Counted from the first letter of the stretch, positions 16,533-25,504 are shown. The stretch is DNA of 64,000 nucleotides from Actinomadura hibisca NBRC 15177 (GCF_001552635.1 NZ_BCRO01000026.1:62001-126000); one strand, 5' to 3'. Notes: generated by a model not told the origin, from the sequence alone. Program-made: numbers and translations.

Positions 16533-17588
16533 TCAGCGCGCTCGGACGTCGATGGCCGCCCACCGGTCGGCCAGCAGGCGGACACGTCCCTTGCCCTTCG
16601 GAGGCACGTAGGCGAGCACCTCGTACCGCTCCACGGTCGTGAGCGCACGCTGCTCCTTGGACCGCCCGATGAACGGCTTCAGCAGGTCTCCCCAGCTGCG
16701 GTGACTCCAGGTCATCGGATTGCCCGCCCCGCTCTTGCGGTAGCGCCGGTGGTCCTCCACCGCCGACCAGACCAGCGCGCCGCCGGACTTGGTGCGGACC
16801 GCGTACACCGGCTGCTGCGAAGCGGCGTAGCCGCCGGTGAGGTCCCAGCCGCTGCGCTTCATCGCGGCGCGGTCCGTGCGCGGGCTGCCCGCCCTGGACC
16901 TGACCCACGTGGGCAGGACGAAGCCCTTGGCCTGCGGTGTGCGCACCCCTCGGTTGAGCACCTGCGCGAGGGCGACCGGGACCTGGTCGGGAGACAGCGC
17001 GAGAGACGGGTCCTGGACGGGAACGACCTCGGGGTTGTCCGCGACGTCGATCCCCGGCCCCAGCGGCCCCTGCGTGGGCTTGGTGGCGAGGGGCGTGTAG
17101 GCCGCGCGCCAGGGCTGGCCGGGGCCCTGCTGGACGAAGACGACGATGTCGCGGGTGACGGGCTTGACGCGGTCGGTCAGCGCGGCGAAGAACCAGCGGG
17201 GATGGCCGGAGAACAGGGGAGAGGCCCCGAGCACCTGCCCGTACTGCACCGAGGCGATCCGGGTCTTGTTGGTCCTGAAGACCCGGTACTTGGCGGTCTC
17301 CATTTGCAGTGACGACTGGGTGAACGACGTCGCGGCCAGTTTCGGGTCGAGCCGCTTGCGCGCGAGGTTGGACTGGAGCGCGAAACGGGCCAGCACCGAC
17401 GTGACCTCGGCCTCGGCCAGCGCGGGGATCGGCGCGGCGGGCGGCGCCGTCTTCGCCGGTTCCCGTCGCTTGGCGTCCGCCTTGTCGTTCGGCGGGAACT
17501 CGCAGGCGCCCAGGACGGCGATGCCCAGGCAGGTGAGCGTCGCCACGGAAAGCAGGCGGATCGGCGTGGACGGGGAATCGGTCGGCAC
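16533..17588 (-). CDS. Secreted lipoprotein, DUF8094-like
   Basis: 351 residues. A lipoprotein signal peptide ends in VLGAC (Cys at residue 29). The mature part begins with a charged, Pro/Ala-rich linker and continues with a soluble domain of mixed strands and helices ('SVQYGQVLGASPLFSGHPRW', 'WDLTGGYAAS', 'ALTTVERYEVLAYVPP'). It resembles uncharacterised actinobacterial lipoproteins. Convergent with the oxidoreductase gene, 15 bp apart. Function unknown. Confidence 0.8.
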   Translation of the reverse strand: MPTDSPSTPIRLLSVATLTCLGIAVLGACEFPPNDKADAKRREPAKTAPPAAPIPALAEAEVTSVLARFALQSNLARKRLDPKLAATSFTQSSLQMETAKYRVFRTNKTRIASVQYGQVLGASPLFSGHPRWFFAALTDRVKPVTRDIVVFVQQGPGQPWRAAYTPLATKPTQGPLGPGIDVADNPEVVPVQDPSLALSPDQVPVALAQVLNRGVRTPQAKGFVLPTWVRSRAGSPRTDRAAMKRSGWDLTGGYAASQQPVYAVRTKSGGALVWSAVEDHRRYRKSGAGNPMTWSHRSWGDLLKPFIGRSKEQRALTTVERYEVLAYVPPKGKGRVRLLADRWAAIDVRAR

Positions 17589-17761
17589 AGAGGCTCCCAG
17601 GATGGCCGGGCCGTACGGCCCGAAGCACGGTCGGTCTCATCCGCACAGCGCCACAGTGATCACAACTGTCACAGGGCCCCGCCCCGACCGTCCTGACCGA
17701 CGGTCGGCCCGCACCAGGGGCGTCCCGCTGATCCACCGCTCGCAGGCCCTAACCTTGATCC

Positions 17762-18310
17762 GTGTCTGAGCCGCCGCCCCGGATCGAACTACACCCGCTC
17801 ACCCGCTCCGACCAGGACGAGTTCTGCTCGCTCGTGCAGGCCAGCGCCGGGCTGCACCGGCCATGGATGCAGCTGCCCGCGACCGCGCGGGAGTTCCGGG
17901 CCTGGATGCGCCGCTTCGACGACGGCACCAACCTGGGCTTCCTGGTCCGCGTCCGCGAGACCGGCGCGGCCGCCGGCATGGTCAACATCAACTCGATCAT
18001 CCGGGGCCGCTACCAGGGCGCCTCCCTCGGCTACGCGGCCTTCACCCCGTCCGCCGGGCGGGGGTACATGACCGAAGGGCTCGTCGCCACCCTGCGGTAC
18101 GCCTTCAACGATCTGCGGCTCCACCGGCTCGAAGCCAACATCCAGTCGGCGAACGAGGCGTCCCTGGCCCTGGTCCGGCGGCTGGGCTTCCACTACGAAG
18201 GGCTGTCGCCCGGCTACCTCTACATCGACGGGGCCTGGCGGGACCACGAACGTTGGGCCATCACCGCCCCCGCCCCCTGGACGCCCGACCCGTCCCTGCC
18301 CGAGATCTGA
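17762..18310 (+). CDS. GNAT N-acetyltransferase (RimJ-like)
   Basis: 182 residues from a GTG. 'IELHPLTRSDQDEFCSLVQ' opens the fold; the acetyl-CoA loop is 'AGRGYMTEGLVATLRYAF'; 'LHRLEANIQSANEASLALV' with 'RRLGFHYEGL' is the RimJ/RimL pattern. Such enzymes acetylate N-terminal residues of ribosomal proteins or small molecules. A bidirectional hairpin follows the stop at once. Confidence 0.92.
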   Translation: MSEPPPRIELHPLTRSDQDEFCSLVQASAGLHRPWMQLPATAREFRAWMRRFDDGTNLGFLVRVRETGAAAGMVNINSIIRGRYQGASLGYAAFTPSAGRGYMTEGLVATLRYAFNDLRLHRLEANIQSANEASLALVRRLGFHYEGLSPGYLYIDGAWRDHERWAITAPAPWTPDPSLPEI

Positions 18311-18341
18311 GCCGCACGACGCCGAAGGCGTCCTGTGCGGC
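18311..18341. terminator. Bidirectional terminator hairpin
   Basis: Stem GCCGCAC / GTGCGGC outside and ACGCC / GGCGT inside with a GAA loop, in the 34-bp gap between the convergent GNAT and TetR genes. Confidence 0.7.
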
Positions 18342-18344
18342 GCG

Positions 18345-18971
18345 TCATCCGTCGGGCTGCTCCCGGGGTGCGGCCACGCCGGAGAAGAGGTTGGCGAGCA
18401 GCCGGTCGGCGAAGTCGGTGTCCAGGGGCTGGGCCGGCATGAGCAGGCGGTGGTAGCAGGCTCCCCAGAGCTGGTCGACGATCGTTTCCAGGTCGGCGTC
18501 CGCGCGGAGCTGGCCCGCGCACTGGGCGGCGGCGAGGCGGTCCACGGCGAGCCGTCGGCGCTTGCGGACGTACTGCGTTGAGAGTGCCTCTGCCAGGTCC
18601 GGGTCGCTCTGCGCGGCCCCGAAGATCCCCGCGATGACGGGGCCGTTGCGGCGCAGCAGGTCCACGAAGCTGTGCAGCTGCGCGGTCAGGTCGCGCCGGA
18701 TGTCGCCGGTGTCGGGAAAGGCCAAGGTCTCCTCGAAGACGGTGAAGTACGCCTCGAACGCCAGGCTGCCCGGCGACGACCACCACTTGTAGAGGGTCAT
18801 CCTGCTCACGCCCGCGCTAGCGGCGATCTTCGCGAAGGTCATGCCGGGCATGCCCTCGGCGAGCAGCAGCTCGGCCGCCGCCGCCAGAACGGCCCGGCGC
18901 ACGTCCTCGGCGGGACGGCGGCCCCGGCCCGGCTTGAGGGCGGGCGGCGCGGGAGGGTCGGCTCGGCTCAT
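18345..18971 (-). CDS. TetR family repressor
   Basis: 208 residues. 'TFAKIAASAGVSRMTLYKWW' is the helix-turn-helix; the C-terminal part matches TetR_C domains ('GPVIAGIFGAAQSDPDL', 'ETIVDQLWGACYHRLLM'). It is divergent from an SDR gene, and the 115 bp between them contain three copies of a TTGTCCAC element. It most likely represses itself and the SDR. Confidence 0.92.
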   Translation of the reverse strand: MSRADPPAPPALKPGRGRRPAEDVRRAVLAAAAELLLAEGMPGMTFAKIAASAGVSRMTLYKWWSSPGSLAFEAYFTVFEETLAFPDTGDIRRDLTAQLHSFVDLLRRNGPVIAGIFGAAQSDPDLAEALSTQYVRKRRRLAVDRLAAAQCAGQLRADADLETIVDQLWGACYHRLLMPAQPLDTDFADRLLANLFSGVAAPREQPDG

Positions 18972-18982
18972 ATGTGTACTCC

Positions 18983-19068
18983 TTGTCCACTAATGCTCAC
19001 CGTACCGTGCCGGTGGCAGCGGGATATGGACAATCGGTCCACAAAGTATTAATGTACAAGTTGTCCAC
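18983..19068. promoter_or_regulatory. TetR operator cluster (TTGTCCAC elements)
   Basis: TTGTCCAC occurs at 18983-18990 and 19061-19068, and the palindrome TGGAC-AATCG-GTCCA at 19027-19041 has the same half-site inverted. Together they span both divergent promoters and are the best operator candidates for the adjacent TetR protein. Confidence 0.6.
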
Positions 19069-19086
19069 ATCAAGGAGGGAGCCCTC

Positions 19087-19836
19087 ATGGCCACCGAAGG
19101 ACACCACCCCGCCCGCGCCGCGATCGTGCTCGGCGGTTCCGGCGGCATCGGCGGCGCGGTCGCGCAGCGGCTCGCCGCCGACGGCACGGCCGTCGCCGTC
19201 CACTACGCGGGCAGTCGCGAGAAGGCCGAGCGGGTCGTGGAATCGATCACCGCCGCCGGTGGCACGGCCTTCGCCGCGCCCGGCGACGTCGCCGACCCGG
19301 CGGAGATGGCGCGGCTCTTCGACCTGACCGAGGAACGTTTCGGCGGTATCGACGTGGTCGTCAACACCGCCGGGATCATGCTGCTGTCGCCCCTGGCCGA
19401 GATGGACATCGACGACTTCGACCGCATGCACCGGGTCAACGTCCGGGGCACGTTCGCCGTCTCGCAGCTCGCCGCCCGCCGGTTGCGGCCCGGCGGCGCG
19501 CTGATCAACTTCTCGACGTCCGTCACGCGGTTGCAGCAGCCGTCCTACGCCGCCTACGCCGCGACCAAGGGCGCGGTCGAGGCCATGACGCTGATCCTCG
19601 CCCGCGAGCTGCGCGGGCGCGACGTCACCGTCAACGCCGTGGCGCCCGGCCCCACGGCCACGCCGCTCTTCCTGGCGGGCAAGAGCGAGCAGCTGGTCGA
19701 GCAGATCGCCTCCGCCGCGCCGCTGGAACGCCTCGGCACCCCCGACGACATCGCCGAGGCCGTCGCGTTCCTGGCCGGGCCCGGTGGCCGCTGGGTCAAC
19801 GGCCAGGTCCTGTTCAGCAACGGCGGCATCGCCTGA
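19087..19836 (+). CDS. SDR family oxidoreductase (3-ketoacyl reductase-like)
   Basis: 249 residues, classical SDR: cofactor loop 'GGSGGIGGAVAQ', 'VVNTAGIM' (NNAG-type), catalytic Ser in 'INFSTSVTR', Tyr and Lys in 'YAAYAATKGA', and 'GQVLFSNGGIA' at the end. All active-site residues are present, so it is a working NAD(P)H-dependent reductase or dehydrogenase. AAGGAGGG ribosome binding site. Controlled by the divergent TetR. Substrate unknown. Confidence 0.93.
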   Translation: MATEGHHPARAAIVLGGSGGIGGAVAQRLAADGTAVAVHYAGSREKAERVVESITAAGGTAFAAPGDVADPAEMARLFDLTEERFGGIDVVVNTAGIMLLSPLAEMDIDDFDRMHRVNVRGTFAVSQLAARRLRPGGALINFSTSVTRLQQPSYAAYAATKGAVEAMTLILARELRGRDVTVNAVAPGPTATPLFLAGKSEQLVEQIASAAPLERLGTPDDIAEAVAFLAGPGGRWVNGQVLFSNGGIA

Positions 19837-19943
19837 CCAAGCTCAGGTGCAACGCCACGCGGTCTTGCGGTCACGTCCGGAGCGTCGTCCGGGCGGGCCG
19901 GGGCGGGATGTGATCGGGTACGGCCCGTCGAGAGGAGAGCCCG

Positions 19944-20741
19944 ATGCGGCACGCGCTGTACCTTCCGCCCTTCGGTGAGCTGGCCGACCCCGCCGTGCTC
20001 GCCGACCTGGCGGCGCGGGCGGAGGAGGCCGGGTTCGACGGGGTGTTCCTGTGGGATCACCTCGTGCGGCCGGACCGGCCCGACCTCGCCGTCTGTGACG
20101 CGTGGATCGCGCTGGCGGCCATCGCCGCGCGCACCGGACGCGTCACGATCGGCACCAGGGTCACCCCGCTGTCGCGCCGCAGGCCGCAGGAGGTGGCGCG
20201 CCAGGCCGTCGCGATCGACCAGCTCAGCGCGGGACGCTTCGTCCTGGGCGTGGGGCTCGGCGGCGACAACGGCGGCGAGCTGTCCAGGCTGGGCGAGGTC
20301 GACGACGCGCGCACGCGCGCCGAGATGCTCGACGAGGGCCTGGACGTCATCTGCCGGATGTGGTCGGGCGCACCGGTGGACCACCGGGGACGCCACTACC
20401 GCGTCGAGGGGCTGCGGTTCCTGCCGCGCCCGGTCCAGCGCCCGCGCATCCCGATCTGGGTCGCCGCCCAGTCGGTCAAGCCGGGTCCGCTGCGGCGGGC
20501 CGCCCGGTTCGACGGCCTGTGCCCGGAGACCACGCCCGACGGGCTGCGTGAGATGCTCGCCGAGATCGAACGTCGCCGGGGCGGACTCGACGGCTTCGAG
20601 GTGGCGGTGGGCGGCCCTCCGGGCGACGACCCCGAGCCCTACCGGCAGGCCGGTGCCACCTGGTGGCTGGTTCAGTTCCCCGAGATCACCAGCGTTGCCG
20701 AGGTGGCCGCCGTCATCGCCGCAGGCGTGGCACCGTCCTAG
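19944..20741 (+). CDS. LLM-class F420/flavin-dependent oxidoreductase
   Basis: 265 residues of the luciferase-like TIM barrel: 'EEAGFDGVFLWDHLV', 'RVTIGTRVTPLSRRRPQEVA', 'RFVLGVGLGGD' and 'PIWVAAQSVK'. Family members use F420 or FMN. 'GLGGDNG' in place of the usual 'GxGxGW' is a common variant. Its stop shares 4 bp with the stop of the convergent acyl-CoA dehydrogenase gene. Substrate unknown. Confidence 0.88.
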   Translation: MRHALYLPPFGELADPAVLADLAARAEEAGFDGVFLWDHLVRPDRPDLAVCDAWIALAAIAARTGRVTIGTRVTPLSRRRPQEVARQAVAIDQLSAGRFVLGVGLGGDNGGELSRLGEVDDARTRAEMLDEGLDVICRMWSGAPVDHRGRHYRVEGLRFLPRPVQRPRIPIWVAAQSVKPGPLRRAARFDGLCPETTPDGLREMLAEIERRRGGLDGFEVAVGGPPGDDPEPYRQAGATWWLVQFPEITSVAEVAAVIAAGVAPS

Positions 20742-21883
20742 GGAGCGTGGTCGCGGCCCAGGAGCTGGCGGGCGAGCACCAGGCGGGTGGCCCCGGCGGT
20801 GCCGTCGCCCAGCTCGGTGCCGATCAGGTCGCGGAGGCGGCGGGCGAGCGGCAGGTCCTCGGACCAGGCTTGGTGGCCGAAGGTGAGCAGGGCTTGGTGG
20901 GCGGCGTCCACGGCGGCTTTCGGGGCCCACCACTTGGCCATGTTCGCCTCCTTGCGGTGGTCGAGGCCCGCGTCCTTGCGCCACAGTGCCTCGTACGCGA
21001 CGAGGCGGGCCATGTGCAGGGCGGTCGCGTGCTCGACCAGCGGGAACGCGACGCCCTGGTACATCCCGATCGGGCGGCCGAACGTCTCCCGGACGCGGGC
21101 ATGGTCGAACGCCTCGCGCAGGGAGGCCGACGCCGCGCCCACGGCCATCAGCGCGATCAGGGCCCGCGAGTAGTCGAACCCGCGCATCACCTGGATGAAC
21201 CCCAGGCCGGGCCCGCCGATGACGTTGTCCTGCTCCACGGCCACGCCGTCGAACGTCAGGGTGGAGCGGCCACCGGAACGGCTGCCCAGGTCGTGTAGTG
21301 GGGTGCGGGTGATTCCGGGCGCGTCCAGCGGCGTGAAGAAGGCGGTGACGCCTCGCGCGCCTGCGCCGCCTGTCCGGGCGAACACCAGGCCGTGCGTCGC
21401 GTACGCGCCGAGCATGGTGGACGTTTTCACGCCGTGCAGCGTCCAGCCGCTTCCGGATTCGTCCGCCCGCATCTCCACGTTCGCCGCGTCCGTCCCGTGG
21501 TCGGGCTCGGTCAGGCACAGCGCCAGCACGGATTCCCCGGCGGCGACGGCGGGCAACCAGCGTCGGCACTGCTCGGCGGTCGCGTTGTTGTCCAGGATCG
21601 CCCCGATCAGCGCCGCGTTCAGCACGGCGTAGCAGGGTGTCAGGTCGCCCGCCGCCAGCTCTTCCAGCGCGATGCCGAGGCTCACCGAGTCCGCGCCGCG
21701 CCCGCCGTAGGCCGTGGGCACGCCCAGGGCGAACAACTCCTGCGCGGCCAGTTCGGCGAACAGGCCGTCGCGGAAGCGGCCCGTGCGGTCGGCCTCGGCG
21801 GCGAGCGGGGCCATCCGGTCGGCGGTGAACTCCCGGATCCGCTTGGCCAGGGCCTCCTGGTCGGGGGAGAACGCGAAGTCCAT
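20738..21883 (-). CDS. Acyl-CoA dehydrogenase
   Basis: 381 residues. It starts 'MDFAFSPDQEALAKRIREFT' and has 'LALCLTEPDHGTDAANVEMRA' (FAD and acyl-CoA contact), 'GVTAFFTPLDAPGITRT', the C-terminal helical domain 'RETFGRPIGMYQGVAFPLVE' and 'HQALLTFGHQAWSEDLPL'. Position of the catalytic Glu could not be fixed by eye. It oxidises an acyl-CoA to the enoyl-CoA. The gene lies 8 bp after an acyl-CoA ligase, so the two steps are linked: activate an acid, then desaturate it. Confidence 0.92.
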   Translation of the reverse strand: MDFAFSPDQEALAKRIREFTADRMAPLAAEADRTGRFRDGLFAELAAQELFALGVPTAYGGRGADSVSLGIALEELAAGDLTPCYAVLNAALIGAILDNNATAEQCRRWLPAVAAGESVLALCLTEPDHGTDAANVEMRADESGSGWTLHGVKTSTMLGAYATHGLVFARTGGAGARGVTAFFTPLDAPGITRTPLHDLGSRSGGRSTLTFDGVAVEQDNVIGGPGLGFIQVMRGFDYSRALIALMAVGAASASLREAFDHARVRETFGRPIGMYQGVAFPLVEHATALHMARLVAYEALWRKDAGLDHRKEANMAKWWAPKAAVDAAHQALLTFGHQAWSEDLPLARRLRDLIGTELGDGTAGATRLVLARQLLGRDHAP

Positions 21884-21891
21884 GGGTCTCC

Positions 21892-23508
21892 TCAGCCTTC
21901 GCCGCGCAACCGCTCGCGGAGCACGAACTTCTGGATCTTGCCGGAGGGGGTCTTGGGCAGGGCGTCGGCGAACTCCAGCCGCTCGGGCCAGTACTGCTTG
22001 GCCATGCCCAGCCCGGCCAGGTGCGCCTGGACGTCGGCGAGGCTCGGCCGGGAGCCCGTGCAGACCAGCACCGCGCAGGCCCGCTCGCCCAGCCGCTCGT
22101 CGGGGTAGCCGACCACCGCGACGTCCCGGACGGCCCCGTGCCGCAGCAGGGCCGCCTCGACCTCCACGACCGGGATCTTCTCCGCGCCGCGCGAGATGAG
22201 GTCCTTGACCCGCCCGGCGATGCGGATGCCGCCGTACCCGTCGTCGCGCGCCAGGTCGCCGGTGTCGAACCAGCCGTCCGGCGTCAGCGACGCCGCGTAC
22301 ACCTCGGCCCGGTGGAAGTAGCCGAGGCACTGGCTCGCGCCGCGCACCTGGAGCGCCCCGACGGCCCCCGCGTCACCGCCCGCGACGCGCACCTCCATGC
22401 CCGGGACGGGCGTGCCGTCGCTCTCGGCCACGCGCATCGGCGGGTCCTCCGGCCGGGTGATCGTGACGCAGCCGTTCTCGGTCATGCCCCACAGCGCGTA
22501 GAGGCGGCAGCCCAGCACCTCCCGGGCCTGCTCGACCACCACCGGCGGGATCGGCGCGCTGCCCGTGGCGAACACGCCGAGCCGCGACAGGTCGCGCGGC
22601 GCGCCGCGCTGCGCCTCGATGAGATCGGCCAGGAACGTCGGCGCGCCCATGAAGAAGCTGACGCCCTCCTCCTCCATGATCTGCAACATCGCTTCGGCGT
22701 CCCACACGTCCACCTGGACGGACGTCGCGCCGAGCAGCAGCGGCATGAGGAAGTTCCAGGTGAAGCCCGCTTGGTGGGTGGTCGGGGAGCCCATCGCGGT
22801 CACCTCGTCGCCGGTCAGGTGCAGGACGTCGGCCTGCGCCTTGTTCATGGCGTAGAGGGTGTTGTGCGAGTGGACGACGCCCTTGGGCTCGCCGGTCGTC
22901 CCCGACGTGAAGATCACCTGGAAGGGGTCGTCCGGCCCGGCCGCCGCGTCCGCCGGGACGGGCGTCCAGTCGCCGCCGAGCAGGTCGCGGTCGAAGTCCA
23001 GGACGCCGGGCCCGCCGCTCTCGGGCGCGCCGAGCAGCACCCGGTGCCGCAGGCCGGGCACGTCGGCGGCGATCTCGGCCGCCATGTCGCCGTAGGAGAA
23101 GCCGCGCCACTCGGCCGCCGCGACGTAGACGGGGCTCCCGGTCAGCCGCAACGCGAACTCGACCTCCCGGCGGCGCATGATCGGCACGATCGGGCCGATG
23201 GCCGCGCCGACCCGCGCGCACGCGAGGGTGAGCGCGACGAACCGCCAGTCGTTGGGCAGTTGGGCCGCGACCACGTCGCCGCGTCGCACGCCGAGCCCGG
23301 CCAGGCCCGCCGCCAGCCGCTCGACGGTGTCGGCGAGCTCGGCCCACGTCAGCGTCTCGCGCGGGCCGCCGGCGACGTGCCGGGTGACGAGCGCGGTCCG
23401 GTCGGGGGTGGCGCGGGCGGCCCGGCGCAGGTCGTCAAGGAAGGTCTCGTCGCGCCACCAGCCGGAGGCGCGCCAGGCGTCGGCGTCTGCTGTCGGAAGG
23501 GTCGGCAT
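21892..23508 (-). CDS. AMP-dependent acyl-CoA synthetase
   Basis: 538 residues of the ANL superfamily: P-loop 'FTSGTTGEPKGVVHSH', A5 'YALWGMTENG', A7 'GWFDTGDLARDDGYGG', A8 'RIAGRVKDLISRGAEKIP', and the A10 Lys in 'LPKTPSGKIQKFVLRE'. All catalytic motifs are intact. Closest in style to cyclohexanecarboxylate- or medium-chain-CoA ligases. Upstream partner of the acyl-CoA dehydrogenase in one operon. The acid substrate is unknown. Confidence 0.93.
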   Translation of the reverse strand: MPTLPTADADAWRASGWWRDETFLDDLRRAARATPDRTALVTRHVAGGPRETLTWAELADTVERLAAGLAGLGVRRGDVVAAQLPNDWRFVALTLACARVGAAIGPIVPIMRRREVEFALRLTGSPVYVAAAEWRGFSYGDMAAEIAADVPGLRHRVLLGAPESGGPGVLDFDRDLLGGDWTPVPADAAAGPDDPFQVIFTSGTTGEPKGVVHSHNTLYAMNKAQADVLHLTGDEVTAMGSPTTHQAGFTWNFLMPLLLGATSVQVDVWDAEAMLQIMEEEGVSFFMGAPTFLADLIEAQRGAPRDLSRLGVFATGSAPIPPVVVEQAREVLGCRLYALWGMTENGCVTITRPEDPPMRVAESDGTPVPGMEVRVAGGDAGAVGALQVRGASQCLGYFHRAEVYAASLTPDGWFDTGDLARDDGYGGIRIAGRVKDLISRGAEKIPVVEVEAALLRHGAVRDVAVVGYPDERLGERACAVLVCTGSRPSLADVQAHLAGLGMAKQYWPERLEFADALPKTPSGKIQKFVLRERLRGEG

Positions 23509-23670
23509 GCCCGCATCTTGCGAGGCGGCCCGGAGGCGCGGAAACCTCCCGGCGTCGACAACATGTGGACACGTGGGCGGGCCCGCGTAATGAGACCATG
23601 GAGACGGATGTCAACGTGGCGTTGAGATCCGTCCTCGTCGTGTGGATGTGCGGAGACCGACGGTGTCCTT

Positions 23671-23717
23671 AGCTGAGATCGGCTTGAGCTGAACCCGGCA
23701 GAGCTGAACCCGGTAGA
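23671..23717. repeat. 15-bp tandem direct repeats before the encapsulin gene
   Basis: The unit GAGCTGAACCCGGYA occurs twice in tandem (from 23686 and 23701), preceded by a degenerate copy near 23671 (AGCTGAGATCGG). They end 11 bp before the encapsulin ATG. They could be binding sites for the cluster regulator or simply a duplication; the last copy supplies no clear Shine-Dalgarno, which is the AGAAGGGA that follows. Confidence 0.6.
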
Positions 23718-23727
23718 AGGGACACGC

Positions 23728-24603
23728 ATGTCCATCGACCATGCAGCGCAGCGCGTCGCGTTGGCGGACCCCGTTCTCGACCGCCGCACGCCAGGCGAGG
23801 AGTTCGCCTGGGCCGTGGCGGGGGCTCCGCAGGGCACCGACGTCGTCGTGCCGTTCCGGGTCGCGCTTCCGCAGTCGTTCCCGCTGTTCGGCACGCGCCC
23901 GCGCTACGCGGTGCGGCATCTGCTGAAGACGGCGACGGTGCCCGACCGCGCCGTCCCGTACGTGCACGAAGCGCCGCCGCCCGGCCCCGCGCAGGCGGGC
24001 ACGACCTACGCGAGCGTGCCGGAGTCGGGGTTCACGCCGTCCATCCGGTCCGCCGCCCTGACCGACCTGGCGGTCACCGTCCCGCTGCCCAAGGGCCTGG
24101 TGGACGAGCCGTCGCTGCTGGCGGCCTTCATCGACTACCGCGTGCTGGTGCGCCTGTCGGCGGTGGAGAACGAGGCGCTGCTGCACGGCACCCCGGACGG
24201 CGTGATCGAGGGCCTGCTGACGCTCCCGCAGGCACGTCGCGGCCCCCTGGCCGGTGACCTGGGCGACGTGCTGACGACGGCCGCCGCCGAGGTGGAGACG
24301 ACGGGCGGCTCGTGCGACGGCGCGGTCGTCCACCCGGCCGTCTACTGGCGGCTCGTCCGCGACGGTCTGCTGGGCCAGCTCAACGCGGCGGGGATCACGG
24401 TGTCCCGCACGCGGATGATCGCGGCGAATCAAGTGCTGCTGGGCGACTTCAAGGCCGCCGTCACGCTGCTCGACCCGGGCGTGGGCTCGCTCGTCCTGCG
24501 CCAGGGGGCGGGCCCGGACGGCACCGACCTCGTGGAGGCGCGCACGCGCAGCGGCCTGGCCCTGCACCTGCCGCAACACTTCCTCCTGCTGGCCGATGAC
24601 TGA
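23728..24603 (+). CDS. HK97-fold encapsulin shell protein (family 3, natural-product type)
   Basis: 291 residues. The HK97 capsid pattern runs end to end: an N-arm with 'VVVPFRVALPQSFPLFG', an E-loop near 79-115 ('YVHEAPPPGPAQAG', 'ASVPESGFTPSIRS'), 'LAVTVPLPKGLVDEPSLLAAF' split by the spine helix 130-150 ending 'SAVENEALLHG', an A-domain near 181-250 with 'VVHPAVYWRLVRDGLL' and 'LLGDFKAAVTLLDP', and the closing 'ARTRSGLALHLPQHFLLL'. No terminase, portal, protease or tail gene is near, so this is a cellular shell, not a prophage capsid. It is coupled by an 8-bp overlap to a sulfotransferase and opens a biosynthetic cluster, as known for family 3 encapsulins. Shell assembly and family placement need a profile search to confirm. 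Confidence 0.82.
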   Translation: MSIDHAAQRVALADPVLDRRTPGEEFAWAVAGAPQGTDVVVPFRVALPQSFPLFGTRPRYAVRHLLKTATVPDRAVPYVHEAPPPGPAQAGTTYASVPESGFTPSIRSAALTDLAVTVPLPKGLVDEPSLLAAFIDYRVLVRLSAVENEALLHGTPDGVIEGLLTLPQARRGPLAGDLGDVLTTAAAEVETTGGSCDGAVVHPAVYWRLVRDGLLGQLNAAGITVSRTRMIAANQVLLGDFKAAVTLLDPGVGSLVLRQGAGPDGTDLVEARTRSGLALHLPQHFLLLADD

Positions 24604-25504
24604 CGCGCCCGTACGCGTCCTGTACATCACGGGATGGCTGCGCACGGGGAGCACCCTGCTCGGCAACGTCCTCAACGAGCTGCCCGACGTGTTCCACGCG
24701 GGGGAGCTGCACTACCTGTGGCGCAACGGCGTCCTGCGCACCGGCACCAACACGCTGTGCGGATGCGGCAAGGACCTGGCCGACTGCGCCCTGTGGTCGG
24801 CGGTCCTGGCCGGACAGGATCCCGACCTGGCCCGACGCATGGAGACCTGGCAGCAGACGTTGCTGCGCACGCGCCACACCGCGCGCCGCCTGGCCGAGGC
24901 CCGGGGTGGCCAGGCCGCCCCCGGTGTGCGCGAAGCCCTGGATCAGATGGTCAATCTCTACGAGACCGTGGCCCGGCACAGCGGGGCCCGCACCATTGTG
25001 GACGGCTCGAAGTACCCGGCCGAGCCTGCGGCGCTCCTCGGCCGGCCGGACATCGACCTCCGCATCGTCCACCTCGTCCGCGACCCCCGAGCCATCGCGT
25101 ACTCCTACCGCAAGAGCAAGGACTACATCGACCCGCGCACGCCGACCGACAGCACCCGCCACTGGACCGGCGCGAACACCGCGTCCGAGCTGGCGGGCCG
25201 CGCCGCCGCAGGCCGCTACCTGCGCGTCCGCCACGAGGACCTGGCCGCCGAACCGCGCACGACGCTCGCGCGGGTGATGGCGTTCGCCGGGCTGCCCGGC
25301 GACCCGCCCGTGACCGCCGACGGCACCGCCGTCCTCGGCGTCAACCACACCGTCACCGGCAACCCCGACCGGCTGCGGCGCGGCCCGGTCGCGATCCGGC
25401 CGGACGGCTCCTGGCGGGACGGGTTGTCGCCGCGCGACGCGGCGGTCGCCACCGCGCTCGCCGGGCCGCTGCTGCGCCGCTACCGCTACCCGCTACGGCC
25501 CTGA
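24596..25504 (+). CDS. PAPS-dependent sulfotransferase
   Basis: 302 residues. The 5'-phosphosulfate loop is 'GWLRTGSTLLGNVL' (residues 13-26) and the 3'-phosphate site is 'IVHLVRDPRAIAYSYRKSK' (about 157-175). The C-terminus holds 'NHTVTGNPDRLRRGPV', the usual GNPxR PAPS contact. It moves a sulfuryl group from PAPS to an alcohol or amine. Its start is inside the encapsulin gene (ATGACTGA overlap), so stoichiometry is tied to the shell. In this cluster the likely acceptor is a hydroxyl of the amino-polyol product. A Cys-rich patch 'LCGCGKDLADC' near residue 55 is unusual and could bind metal. Confidence 0.88.
   Translation: MTDAPVRVLYITGWLRTGSTLLGNVLNELPDVFHAGELHYLWRNGVLRTGTNTLCGCGKDLADCALWSAVLAGQDPDLARRMETWQQTLLRTRHTARRLAEARGGQAAPGVREALDQMVNLYETVARHSGARTIVDGSKYPAEPAALLGRPDIDLRIVHLVRDPRAIAYSYRKSKDYIDPRTPTDSTRHWTGANTASELAGRAAAGRYLRVRHEDLAAEPRTTLARVMAFAGLPGDPPVTADGTAVLGVNHTVTGNPDRLRRGPVAIRPDGSWRDGLSPRDAAVATALAGPLLRRYRYPLRP

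Noticed and set aside
23728-24603. Prophage major capsid protein
   Set aside because: No portal, terminase, protease, tail or integrase gene is within the window near it; neighbours are biosynthetic enzymes in tight operon.
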